The notes beneath the pieces are model-generated. The model was not told the origin of the DNA. It did no database searches and worked only from the letters and a program-made list of their open reading frames with translations. From Archegozetes longisetosus (Eukaryota > Arthropoda > Arachnida > Sarcoptiformes > Trhypochthoniidae): a stretch of DNA of 64,000 nucleotides. The stretch covers positions 4,730,001-4,794,000 of the forward strand of contig JAEMBT020000002.1 in the NCBI GenBank assembly GCA_018873245.2, read 5' to 3'. Position numbers and translations under genes: made by a program. Shown one piece after another: positions 49,992 through 63,917 of the stretch (the stretch's first letter is position 1; each line of letters opens with the position of its first letter).

Positions 49992-51521
49992 CAAACAATG
50001 TTCTGAAGATGTAGCACTTGTCCATGACTAGCTTCAGCCACCACAATACCATCAGCTATTGAATTATGCGTAGTACAACTCTGGATATCTACTATAGGTG
50101 CGCGAGTCATAGATTTATTAGACCCAACCCGAACGGCGAACCGCTGTTACTCGCACACCTAAAATATCTCCAACTTTTAAAAATGTTAATTCAAATTTTT
50201 TTAGGTTGAGTGTTTATGTAGGCCGATAGTTAATGTACTGGATGTGTATTTGTTGTATTCGGCACGACACCATTTTGCATTTACATCAATTTTCATTGAA
50301 CCTAAATTTTGTATTGAGTAAAACTGTATTTGTATTGTATAAATAAAATTTGAAATGAAACTTTAAAATCTCTTGCCCAAAGTTTAGTATTGGTAGTTAA
50401 AATGTGAGAAATATTTACATAACTCAAAATAGATGCTATAAAAATAATTCCTTTGAAATCAAAATAATAAGCTGCTCCCATCAATTTTTGGCTTTGAATT
50501 TTAGAGTGGTAATAATTGCGTCAAAACTACTTTACAAATGCGAAACATTGAGAAAATAAAATCTATTCATATGCGAAAAACTCTTATAAATGCTTAAAAA
50601 GGGTTAGTTCGAGTATTTCATCGGAACTTAATCAAATTACCTTGCTTGTCAACAAATTATCATTTATTGCATACCAAATAGAAACATTACTTATTTTGAG
50701 ATATATTTCTTGATTAGCGACTTCTTCGATCTATCATTGTTTCCATAGATATTTGATTGTTGCTAGTGTATTCATTCAAACCATCAAATTCTATATTTAT
50801 TCAGATATATTAGCGACTTATTGAGTTAATTGAGACTTACAGAAATACGTTAAGATATTTTCAAAAATATTAAATAGGTAAGTTCCAAATTAATTTTAAT
50901 ACCACATCCATTATTCAAAAAGTAGAATCATATTTATCTAATCCATTCAATTTATTGTACAAATCCTTAGAATAGTAGTTGTGTGAAAATATTTGTAAAT
51001 AGTGAAAGGTATTTTATTATTTCGACTGCATATCTTAGCTTGTTTTAGAAATCTTTGTTTCATACATCCGCTTGGTCACATTCAAATTCGTCTCATAATA
51101 TTCGCTCGAAATCTATAATTTAAATTTACTTTTTAAAAATTTTAATGAGTTAATTTAAGTGTATATAAAACTAATGATGAGTCGAATGGCTGAAATTTTG
51201 TGACACATCATATGAATAGTTTCAGTAACATTTTTCATTTTGAATAATTTTCTGGAATGCATAGAGATTATACGACATAAAAACGAATACTCATTTGTTT
51301 AAATATGGCTTACTACTTTAAAAATTTTAAAAACATCTGATTATGTTTTCTAGAAAAACATATTCATAATTTAAATAGTGTGTTAAAGAGTGTAATAGTG
51401 AAACGTAATTTATAAATAGCGCTTTTGACTCAGTATTTTGCTATATATATCATAATTTATTATAATTTTCCATTAAGAAAAAAGTTGAGAAGTCTTAATA
51501 GAGACTACAACACTTAAAGAA
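49992..51521. other. Intergenic, with coding-like debris at its left end
   Basis: 49895-50110 on the minus strand is open for 71 codons and compositionally coding-like (VDIQSCTTHNSIADGIVVAEA), preceded by a shorter open stretch in another frame. It may be a transposon or gene remnant; the family was not recognised. From about 50160 to 51521 only AT-rich sequence is seen. Confidence 0.4.
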
Positions 51522-52321
51522 ATGGCATTTAATTTGAAAAATGTCCACTTCAGCACAAACGCATTTGATGAAAATCTACCCTACGCGGTAGAGCCGACAA
51601 CATAAGATCGACTGGTATGAATATTAATGTTGCCCAAACATATCCATCCCTATTCGGTAATTCAGAATCCGAAATAATACAATGGAATCTTCCTGGTCGA
51701 GAATATACATATTTTGAATCTCCAAAACATAGAAACAATGAAAATAAATTTTCAACCAAATTTGATATAAAAGATTTAGAAAGAGAAGATTTTATCTATA
51801 AATATGGTCCATTATTTGTGAAAGATATTTTAGTAGAATACGGAGTCGTGGTACTGACCCATAGTAATTCTAAGTATGATAAATTTACTAGGGGATTTGC
51901 TAGGTTTTTCTATGAGGAATTTATAGAACAATATGAGGAAATTAAAGAACAATATAAGAAATTTAAAGAACAATATGAGAAGTCTAAAAATCGAATTAAA
52001 GGAGTGGCCTGGTTTAATGCTGAAAGTGAACAAAAATTACAGGAACAATTAATCGAGTTTGGTATAAATTTCAATATAAGGTTAGATATTATCTTAAATA
52101 ACAACATTCCTGCTAAAACACGCGCTAATATTATTAAAACGTGGTTTGAAAACTCGTTTGGAGATTGGTTATTAATCTACGATAATGCCGCTGATTATAA
52201 ATCTATATCTAATTTAATACCTAATAAAGGAGCCAAAATATTAATTACATCCCGTCATCCGATATGGCCTTACAAGACCATTAATCTCGACAACATTATC
52301 AAAGAGGAGTTATTACACTAA
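51522..52321 (+). pseudogene. NB-ARC-like NTPase fragment of bacterial or symbiont appearance
   Basis: An intronless 234-codon ORF (51617-52321) is preceded by a coding-like 27-codon piece in another frame (51522-51605), suggesting a frameshift near the start. The C-terminal half carries AWFNAES (131-137), a Walker-B-like WLLIYDNA (184-191) and ILITSRHPIW (208-217). These are in the order and spacing of NB-ARC domains in NB-ARC/TPR proteins, common in intracellular bacteria and some fungi and invertebrates. The P-loop that should precede AWFNAES is missing. In its place are three coiled-coil heptads (104-124) of the type EQYEEIK. The reading frame ends just after the NB-ARC core, without repeats. 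I infer a truncated, probably non-functional gene, possibly acquired by horizontal transfer; the donor cannot be named from sequence alone. Confidence 0.6.
51927..51989 (+). repeat. 21-bp tandem repeat encoding heptads
   Basis: Three 21-nt units starting GAACAATAT, coding EQYEEIK, EQYKKFK and EQYEKSK inside the NB-ARC-like ORF. It looks like a recent in-frame expansion. Confidence 0.85.
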
Positions 52322-52463
52322 GCGATTAGGCAAATCAAAATATGTAAATTGTTTCCAATGATGTATAAATTTAAGTGTAAAAACGTGTAATATATCACTT
52401 CCAAGAGTCGTATTTCAGGCCAAGCATAGGTATTTATAAGACTCTCCATTATCTGTTCTCTAG

Positions 52464-52920
52464 AATCCGATTGATTTGTGATTGGGATCAGAGTTTAATA
52501 ATCACTCTTTAATCAATTAATTTCATTCCTGCAGCAAGTGGTATGACATATGCTATTCTAACTCTAAGACTGGCTAATAATCCACAGCTAAAGACTATAA
52601 TAACGAATCTCATCTTAACTGTAATATAATTCAAAGCAATCGCACCACTAATCCAAGCATAAGAAAAGTATATCAATGGATTCAAAACAAAAGTCATCAA
52701 AAACAACTTCAATAGCAATGATATTTCAATAGAATTATATGCTAATGATTACCTGAAGATAACAGCCCTAGACATATCCTCCTAAAGAGATGAAAATTTG
52801 ACGGCCTTATTCCGATATCTTGTCTCCAGGAACTCTAAATGATATATTGTGACTGAGAATCTGGCGTCTCAGACTTTGAGCCGTGTTATTGACAAGAATG
52901 AGTAACTCACTTCATAGTTA
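52464..52920 (-). pseudogene. Decayed partial copy of the MFS (OFA) gene
   Basis: 52530-52665 matches exon 3 of the intact-order gene at 47.4 kb: GAIA, then LLASL.V.IAYV.PLAAGM are readable. About 52745-52795 matches the tiny exon 2, and about 52800-52920 is a weak match to the end of exon 1. 52464-52520 matches the following intron. Stops, substitutions and loss of exon 1 and exons 4-6 show it is dead. Exon order and strand are the same as in the parent, so this is a DNA-level duplication, not a retrocopy. It keeps the base that is missing in exon 3 of the parent. Confidence 0.75.
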
Positions 52921-53710
52921 AATAGAACTATTTTAGGATTACTAAGATTTTATTTATTACAATTAGTCTTTATAAATTAGTAAATTGTATAATTTGTAAA
53001 TATATTTACAACAATAGTATTTATAGCTCTCTTAAATATTAATATTTGACTTTCGAAGTGTATTTATTGAGAGCTAGTTATCAAACAAAGTATAACACTA
53101 AATGCCTAAAATAGCTCAAATATTAATTGTTCACAGTATAGAATAAGTACTGGCAAGACACTGACTAATGTAGTGAGTTAAGAACTTATAAAATGTTATA
53201 ACTAATGATTAATCAGTGTGTTACAGTGCATATTTGCTGAAGAGGCATAGCTAACTGATTATTGTTAAAATCACGTATAATGATGTTCAGCTAACTATAT
53301 CGAGTCTTGTATAAGCTTGAGTATCAAAATGTTTTTTACAATGTTTACAACTCTGAGATAGGTTTCGGATCAGTCAGGTGAACTGTTATATTTGTACAAA
53401 TTTTAAAACATCTCTTGTCAATCGTGCATCACGATAATGCATCATCCCATTGAGTTTCAGTCATTCAAGTATCTTTGGCTTAGAAAAATATCAAGTTGAA
53501 GCCCTAATTTTCTGATCCAGTACTGTGATTCCTGGCTATTCAATGGTTTGAAAAAATACATGAAGTCGAAGTTTTTGCAGTAGAAGAGAGATCAAAACGT
53601 TTAAGGATATTTCGATGACATCACGAAAGAGGATTGGAGCTCATTCTTTGATAAATTGATTCATTAAGTAAAACACTTTATTGACGTTGGGGTAGACTAG
53701 TTAGAATAAC
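52921..53710. other. Spacer between MFS remnant and inverted-repeat element
   Basis: No gene or recognised repeat; AT-rich sequence that may include further decayed MFS flank. Confidence 0.4.
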
Positions 53711-54237
53711 TGAAGGGCCCAATGCAAAAGAAAGGTATCTCTTAAATAGACTACAAGTAATTTAAGGTACAAAAGAACGGGTCAGTATAACATCTATTGC
53801 TTTACTTTGATTTTCATTCAATAGATATTAGAAGTATAGGTAAAAAATTTTTATTCGTCGTTTCATTTGTTTTGTTCGATCAATTAATAAGCTTTAATAA
53901 ATCAATTGATTTTATATTCTATTTAAAACACCTATAAAACAAATCGATTTATACAATATCATGTTTTTCACAAAAATAAATTCATAAAATAGAAAATAAA
54001 ATCAATTGATTTATTAAAGCTTATGAATTTATTTTTGTGAAAAACATGATATTGTATAAATCGATTTGTTTTATAAGTGTTTTATTTTCTCATAGTCCAA
54101 GTTTTATATGAATACAATAAACACATTATAAAATAGATGGCATAACAAATAATTTTAAATGTAATGAATAAAAGCTTTTACCCCTTTATCTCAGCATTGA
54201 AAAAGAGAGATACCTTTCTTTTGCATTGGGCCCTTCA
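53711..54237. mobile_element. 527-bp MITE-like element with perfect 32-bp terminal inverted repeats
   Basis: The ends 53711-53742 and 54206-54237 are exact reverse complements starting TGAAGGGCCCAATGC. The interior contains a second large foldback: the block around 53938-53988 is inverted at about 54022-54075 (shared TTTATACAATATCATG). AATCAATTGATT also occurs in both halves. No transposase. The flanks show no clear target duplication, so the superfamily is unassigned. Confidence 0.75.
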
Positions 54238-54330
54238 ATTATAAATTTATATTGCTAAAAACTAAATATATAAAAGGTTAAACTAAACTTTATGTGGTCA
54301 GAGAATTCAAACATGAGTTTATATAGGTAT

Positions 54331-54450
54331 CAGGACAAAAAGCGCAGGCAAAAAAGCGCAGGCCATAAGGGCGCGAGACAAAATCGCGCAAAGACAAAAT
54401 CGCGCAAAGACAAAAGGGCGCAGAGACAAAAGGGCGCAGAGACAAAAAAT
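54331..54450. repeat. Tandem array of GACAAAAGGGCGCA-like units, left end of MULE element
   Basis: Roughly eight units of about 14 bp, with variants such as GACAAAATCGCGCAAA and AGCGCAGGCAAAAA. The same unit occurs in inverted orientation at 56478-56590, so the two arrays act as the ends of the transposon lying between them. Confidence 0.85.
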
Positions 54451-54681
54451 GGGATTTTGCAATACTTTTTAAAAATCAATAAATTTAATTTTTATTTATT
54501 CAAAATGTGATAATATATATCCAGAAAACTACAATAAATCTTGAAATTCGAATTTTAAAAATTTTAATTTTGGAAAAGTTTGTATTTTATTGAAATAATC
54601 TAAACTCTTATACTTGTAACTGAAAATTATTTGCAATTCCTTGCAAATAATCCAACAATGGTTCATTTCCGTATCTTTCTA

Positions 54682-55975
54682 CTATTGTTTGACGCGATCT
54701 GCAGTCTCTATATATTCTTCACCTAACCGGGGAGCTTGACCAGCGATGTATTGCTCAATTTTGAGTTCATTCAAACTCTGCTCTTTTTTCAAGCGATCAA
54801 TAAATTTCCAAATAGAAGGATGATTTGCTCCCAAGAGTTCACTAAATCCACGATGCCAACCTTCAACTGAATTATTAGTTTTCGGCAAATCACTGATTAC
54901 AGCTGTAAAACAATTCCAAAGGGAAGGAGGATAAAATGGTTGTCTTCGCCGATTACGGCGATCAAGTCGTCCTATCCAATTATCCTCAAAGTAATCGACA
55001 ATTGGTTGAAGATGCATCTCATTTTGACAGAAGTATTGAGATTCAATAAGTAACTCAAATGAAGATACAACATCAGATTCGGGAACAAATGCGAGTGCTA
55101 TTAATTGGCGAATACTTGAAGCAAATTCAGTTTCAGTGCCATATTTTTCAACAAGTTCTTTATTTCACTGTATACGCCGCCACAAACACTGACTTAAGTG
55201 AAAGAAACACCCACGCTGATTGGAATTGGGAAAAACTTCGCGAAATGCATTAATAACGCTTTTTTCAAAGTCAGTCATTATTGATATTGGTTATAAATTA
55301 GGTTTCAATTCTATTAACGCTTTTAATAAACGAATATAATTAGTTTCTAATTTGTTTAGCATCAGAGCAAAAACCAAAGGGATTACAGAATTGTATTTAA
55401 CTGCATGTATTGTGTAAATTTGAGCAAATAGGGGTGGAGAAGACTTAAAAGTTCCATCAGCATACCAATGATCACAGTGGGCCATCAATTCTAGATTCTT
55501 TTGAGTTGAAAATAGCAGAGTGCGATCATTTGAAGGTCCACTATCATATAACAAAAAAAGTTGGCCGGTACATGTTTGAGTGTATTGTTCTGGAAGTTGA
55601 TGTTCGAACAAGTTAGTTAGATTTGGCAATGGGGCACTTTGTTGTCGATGAGCTCTTTGCACTCTCTTCTTCATTGCAGGGACAGATGGTAATTTGGCAG
55701 ATACAGCAGACGATAACCCAACAGTTGAATTAGCAATAATTTGATGTGCCGATTCCTGAATATTTATTGCACGTACTTTCATGTCATTCAATGTTTCTTG
55801 GTTTCAGGCTCTGATGAATCAGGCACATGATTGTGTGTTGTGGACTTAAGTATTCTGCTTTCAAAAGTGTGAGCACGTCCTGGACATTTGTGAGTGCGAT
55901 ATTCAATACATTTCCATATTATTTTGTCTACTTGTTCTCTCTCTCTTTACGAAATGTGTATCCTAAGTATACTAA
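54682..55975 (-). pseudogene. FLYWCH zinc finger / MULE transposase, inactivated
   Basis: Read on the minus strand, about 55975-55800 encodes a FLYWCH-type finger (LGYTF, then W-K-C, a later C, and H-N-H) broken by at least one frameshift near 55935 and another near 55795. From 55791 one frame runs to 54682 and contains the MULE transposase core ADGTFKSSPPLF with its catalytic Asp (codon at about 55456-55458). It ends with VEGWHRGFSELLG, also typical of the family. Two in-frame stops, TAA at 55291-55293 and TGA at 55165-55167, interrupt it. A MULE transposase normally cuts and pastes its own element. This copy cannot make a full protein, so any current movement would need another source. It lies between the inverted tandem arrays, as expected for an element's own gene. 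Confidence 0.87.
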
Positions 55976-56033
55976 GTCGTGACACTTTTGGCTTTTTACA
56001 TGTTTAAGAGACATTTTCTGGGAATACATAATT

Positions 56034-56098
56034 TTAGTTAAAGTTGAGTTTAGTTAAGTTAAAGTTGGATTAAGTTGAGTTAAGTTAAGTTAAGTTAA
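56034..56098. repeat. TTAAG/TTGAG pentamer-rich stretch
   Basis: Imperfect tandem GTTAA/GTTGA units just upstream (5' side) of the MULE transposase remnant. Confidence 0.75.
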
Positions 56099-56477
56099 AG
56101 TTTAGTCCAAAATCGGAAAACTGCAGGTCCATTAAGGTTCCTCTAAAGGCCAAATTAATGGTCTTATTATTGAGTACTCGGGCTCCATGCGGTTTTTGTG
56201 CACCAGTTTTACGCACTTCTCAGCCCCTGAGCAGTATAGGTGATTCTGGAAGTTTAGTATTAAGTAATTTATTTATTATTATGAAATATAAAAATAAGTA
56301 TAAAAACATAACATAAATATATCATCTATTATTAAAAATCAGTACATTAAACAAGTTCTTACTTTTGAAATCCAAATAAATTAATAAAAGGTATATCACA
56401 ATATATGAGAATAAAGATCACAATAAATAAATGTAAACAATCAGTGAATATAATGACAATAATTGCTTTAACCTTAG

Positions 56478-56590
56478 GTCATGCGCCCTTTTGTTTCACG
56501 CCTTTATGTTCAACGCCCTTTCAACTTTGCGCCTTTTTGTCTGCGCCCTTATGTCCCGCACTTTTATGTCAGCGCCTTATGCCCATAAAC
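56478..56590. repeat. Inverted tandem array, right end of MULE element
   Basis: Reverse-oriented, diverged copies of the unit at 54331-54450 (TGCGCCCTTTTGT-like). Together the arrays bound an element of about 2.26 kb (54331-56590). Confidence 0.8.
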
Positions 56591-59543
56591 CGCTTATATA
56601 TAAATGAAGTTTATACCCATGACGAGTTCAAATATGAAAATTTTTGGGGATTCTTTAAGAATAACTCCACCAATTGATCAAAGAATTAGATAAGTATTTT
56701 AGGATGCTATTAAGAGTGAAATAAAATAAACATTAACGATTGTGGGAAATTACAAAAAATCTTTATTTAGATGAATGATTAAACAGCTATTAATATAGTA
56801 AGATTAATACCATATATAAAAGTAGGAAGCTATAAATGCGTATAAATTAAGAACTGAGGCAAAGCAAAGATAACCTAACTTAACCTGAATTGGACAGTCT
56901 AATCGAAATGCTGCAGAAATTAACAAAAAATTTGCTATCAGTTGTTAAATCAATACTTTCAAACAAATGATCGATTCCATTAACAACGGCATACATATGC
57001 GTTTTTTGTAGAACCTAAACGTCAATCACGCCGCCGTCGTACGTAAATTAAATCAGTGGAGCTATGCTAAAGAACAGCCAAAATTTTTCCCCTCAAATGA
57101 CCGGAGCGCAGGTAAAAAAATTTTGAAATATCGATTAGACTTTACATGGCCAAAGGCTTCAGACAAGAGTTTCATACATAAACTACAACCCAGGCTGAAT
57201 TCAAATATATAAGTTTTATTCACTTCAAATAACCGCAACATTGGAAAAATTTACTATATTATATTACTAAAAAATTCCCTTAATATATACGAATATTATG
57301 GGATTAAACTAACGAGTCAGCCAGAAGCAAAAAGACAACACAGCCAGAGGTTACAGACACGACTTCTCTATTTATAAGCTATATCTCACACTAAGTTCTC
57401 AAATATAAGTTTTATCCGCAGTAAGTTACCAAAACTGCCCTAAAAATCTCTAAAATCAACTAAACTTTACGCGATCGCCAGCTTCTGAAAACAAAGTGTA
57501 AAAATGATTTATACTCTGTAGGCGTAATGGTTGCAATGATTATGTTTACTACAAGTTAATGGTTATCGAGAAACTAATATCCTGATGATCTACTGAACTT
57601 TATGCTTGTCAAAGAAAAAATAAAATAAAATTCCAGTTCTAAATTTATGAAACAGACCGCTATCCGAAATGTTATGAACTGTGCACGTGGTGGTGATTCG
57701 TTTAACTTAATCTTCACGAGTCCGATTGAACCTAGGCTGATGATAGAGCTAGATTACTTCGCTCAGGACGCTTCTCCACCCGACGTTATTCTCATCTGGG
57801 TTAAATCACGCATGTGGGTACTTAATTAGTTCATCCGGAATCTTGAAAGTCAAAAAATTCCGAACAGAAAGTCTGGATCCTGAGATAAGAATTAAACTTT
57901 AAAAATTTTCTAGACAGTTCTAAAACGAATTGACATTTACATTATTGAAATGTGATTACTTTCTTGTAATAATTTATTTTTGAGTCAATATAAAGTTTTA
58001 AATGTGAAGTTTTCGTCATTTAATAAAATCATAAAAATCTAAACATTTGTAAATAATTTCTATATTATAAAACATGCTTAGAGTCAAGTTCACAAATGTA
58101 TTAAATTCATCGCTTACTAGTATCATATCAGAAATGAGTTCATTTTCAATTTTTTAGTGCCAGGAATAACTGAAAATAATTTATAAAAATGTTTTGTCCA
58201 TGCGCAGATACGAATTCCAAATCTCGAGTTCATTCTTACTTTCATTTAAGGTTTAATGTGTGGGACCAACAAGAAAGAAAGTACATTATTTTTAGATCGC
58301 TTCTTGATGATGAGCTGATTATTATTCCATCAAAACACGAATCAAAAAGCATTATTTAATCATATGCTTGAAATATGTTTGATAAGAAACCGTTTTAACA
58401 GAGGGTTGTCTCCTATTTAGCTCTTTTACTAAGAGATCAATCCAAAGCCTTTTTGAATTTGTCTGTACTTTTTAATGACGATTTGACAACAACAAAAGCA
58501 ACAAAATAGGTTCATCTTGTTCAATTTTCTCACTTTCTTAATTAGGGCCCCGGCAAATCAAAATCAGATTTGCTGGTAAGAGCCTTCCTCGTGTAGGAAA
58601 CCAGTAATACCGGAAAAATACCGTTAGGGAAGCCTCCATTAAGGAATGCCAACACTAGACTTTGGGATGCTGTAAACAAGCCATGCAATCAATTGGGACA
58701 ATTCAGTCTATAGTAAGCCTTTTATATAATTTAATACTAGTCTATAGTTATGTAATTTATTTTTCAGTTTATAATTAAATTATGCCGAAGGAGAAAATTA
58801 ATTCGACAAACACTTTGAACAAGCGAAAAGTCTGTTATAACTTTTATTCATCTAAATGAAAATTAACGCAAAATGTTTAGTTTCAGAACTATTGATTGAA
58901 GATTAGGTTTTTATTTTCCCAATGAAATGATTTCAGTAACATTTTATTTGATTCAATTGGATAAATAAATTTTTTAAATGTCAAAACTTAATTTAGTTAT
59001 GAAGAATTGTAAAAATTTAAAGTTATATGCGACGAGGAAAATACTTTTAATGGCGGAGGATTGAAAAAAATCTAGCGCATAAGTCTGCAAATAACATTTA
59101 GGATATTATTAACAACTTATTTTTAAATAAGTCATTTTTCATAAAATCATTTTCGATAAAAAATTTTCAAAAATGCGCAACAATTGAAATAATTTTTGAA
59201 CCAACAGTTTTTTAATGAAAATTATTTCAATAGGCTTTTCGAATCATGCAATAATTCAACTAATTTTTGTAAATTATCTTGCAATTATAGTCTATCATTG
59301 TTTGAAAAACTATTAAAATCAATATTTTCTTAATGAATCTTATTTCTCAAATTTTCTCAAACTTTAATATCACTAGTTTTGATACAAATTAGGCGCTTAT
59401 ATAAAAGTTTATAAATCATGATATTTGATTCTTTTCTTATTTGGACATAATCGAATATGACGGACCATTGTAAAAGTGTCTATTTTTGTTCCATGTACTG
59501 TCCGTTCTAATGGGAGCATCCTATAACGGCACTCCTCCAATAA
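56591..59543. other. Intergenic, with unassigned short coding-like pieces
   Basis: No recognised gene. Two stretches are coding-like but unassigned. The first is 57647-57829 (+), 60 codons with PPDVIL, preceded by a CCAG acceptor-like site and containing a GGGTAC donor-like site. The second is a 56-codon ORF from about 58189 (+) beginning FCPCAD. A GC-richer patch at 58545-58720 may be repeat-derived. Confidence 0.4.
57647..57829 (+). other. Possible orphan exon (unassigned)
   Basis: A 60-codon open stretch with more balanced base use than its surroundings. It has a pyrimidine-poor but usable acceptor (TTCCAG) 13 nt upstream and a candidate donor in ATGTGG|GTAC near its end. The segment ending SPPDVILIW faintly recalls the P-P-D turn of UEV/RWD domains, which is too little to assign a family. 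Confidence 0.2.
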
Positions 59544-59700
59544 ATATAATTTTGTTGACATCACATCAAAACTCAAATATTCAACAAGTGATTTGACTCG
59601 TATTTTTCAACAAAGTTTTGTCTGCTTTGAGGCGCTCGAAGTCATGCATTCAGGTATAAAATAATACCAAAACTCATATCGTGATTAATATGTTGGGAAT
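59544..59700. repeat. Direct repeat copy B (second copy of the MFS 5' flank)
   Basis: Matches 48188-48350 in the same orientation. Taken with the decayed MFS exons at 52.5-52.9 kb, it fits a single tandem duplication later stretched by transposon insertions. Confidence 0.85.
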
Positions 59701-62367
<2,667 letters not shown>

Positions 62368-62411
62368 TTCAATGAAATCTCTTTATTTTACATGAATTTT
62401 AAGTAGAAATC

Positions 62412-62417
62412 AATAAA
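62412..62417 (+). promoter_or_regulatory. Poly(A) signal AATAAA of the amylase gene
   Basis: Canonical hexamer 45 nt after the stop codon. Confidence 0.8.
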
Positions 62418-63917
62418 AATTCATAAGATTCTGAATATTAATTTTGTAAAATCGAGTTTTATATGGCACTCAGATATCTTTCTAATGAGAATAAAATCAA
62501 TTAATATTGAGTAAATAGGTCTAAACAAATTTAAATTTACATAATTAAAAGTAGTTCTTTGCTGAAAGGAAATAAAATCAAAATCTTGACCACAAGATTT
62601 TGATTAAAGTTTTGAAAAAAATGTGATTAGGAGATACGAATTAGGAGTGACTATTTGAGCGAAAAGTAATTTCTAAGAAAGGAAGAGTTTTCTGCAAACG
62701 GGGCAAACAGTTGAGGCCTTTATTAGTACTCAAACAAACAGAACGTAAGGTTCCGCAAAATACTATAATCAGAATTCCGTTATCTAAAGTTTAGGCAATA
62801 TTCGAGTTAGATTAAACAAATTAAACAATTGCTGAATAGTGACTTGAGTGGGAGAATCGAATGAAACAACATATTATTTTGTGATTGATCTGCATTTTTG
62901 TAAGATAACGGATTTTTTGAAAGTAGTTCGTGTTTTGCTTATCATTTCAGACACAATTTCATCGCATCCAACTTTTTTCAATAACCAATCAACTGTTTGC
63001 GTTGCTTATCATTTAGTTCTTAGTTTGAATGATCTATACAGTGCAACCATTTGAACGGTTCTCGTATATGCGCTCAGCTCCTAAATAACTACCATCTGAA
63101 GAATCAGATTCTGATCTATTTGCTCGATTTTGATCTGAGTACCTTTTACTGTTAATTGAATTCAACGAGATTTTGCTGATAAGTCTTACTGTCAAAATTT
63201 ACTAATAAATAAAGCCTTTATTCACGAAACTATTGTTTATTGAAAGCATATAAAATCTGTGATCAATCCTAGTACCTGATCGTCTATTCATGTGAGGCAT
63301 TCAATGACGAAATCGATATTTCTTACCGTAAATATATCTATATTGAAGCCTATACTTACAAACTTGGGTTCAATCTCGAGCCCAAGTATTGTGTCGATAG
63401 CGACAGTCATTTAAATAAGCTATAAATTAAACATTACTCAAACTCTTAATTCAATTATAAAAAACAAATTTATCAGGTTTATCACTGAAGTTATAGCAGA
63501 AAAAAAGTTTATCGAATATAGATTTATCAAAAAACTTTTATCACTTGTTGACTGAAGGACTGAATCATTTATTAGAAATATTAAGCAATAAACTCGACTA
63601 AGGATTGCATAAAACTATAACTCGACTGCAATATTGATAACTTTTAGATATCATAGGTTTAAGTGATAAATTGATGGCTAGTATCCAAGAAGTATGAGTC
63701 ACATCTTTTTCCACAAAACAACTTAACAAACACGATTATAAGCAGAGACTCCATATTGGGGATGATCCTGGTTTTAAGGGTTTCGAAACTTCAGCAAAGT
63801 CATTTTACTTTAATTCATTTATAAAATAGTTGATTTTACCTCCCTAACTCATTCCCAAATTTGATCGTATTCACCTGCCGAATTCTTTCCGAATCTATTT
63901 TGTTATTGCTCCCGAAT
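62418..63917. other. Intergenic, no gene recognised
   Basis: AT-rich; short ORFs (for example 62848-63054) show no domain and are within chance length. Confidence 0.6.

Noticed and set aside
51550-51759. Minus-strand ORF overlapping the start of the NB-ARC-like fragment
   Set aside because: Antisense shadow of the plus-strand frame, with no motif of its own.
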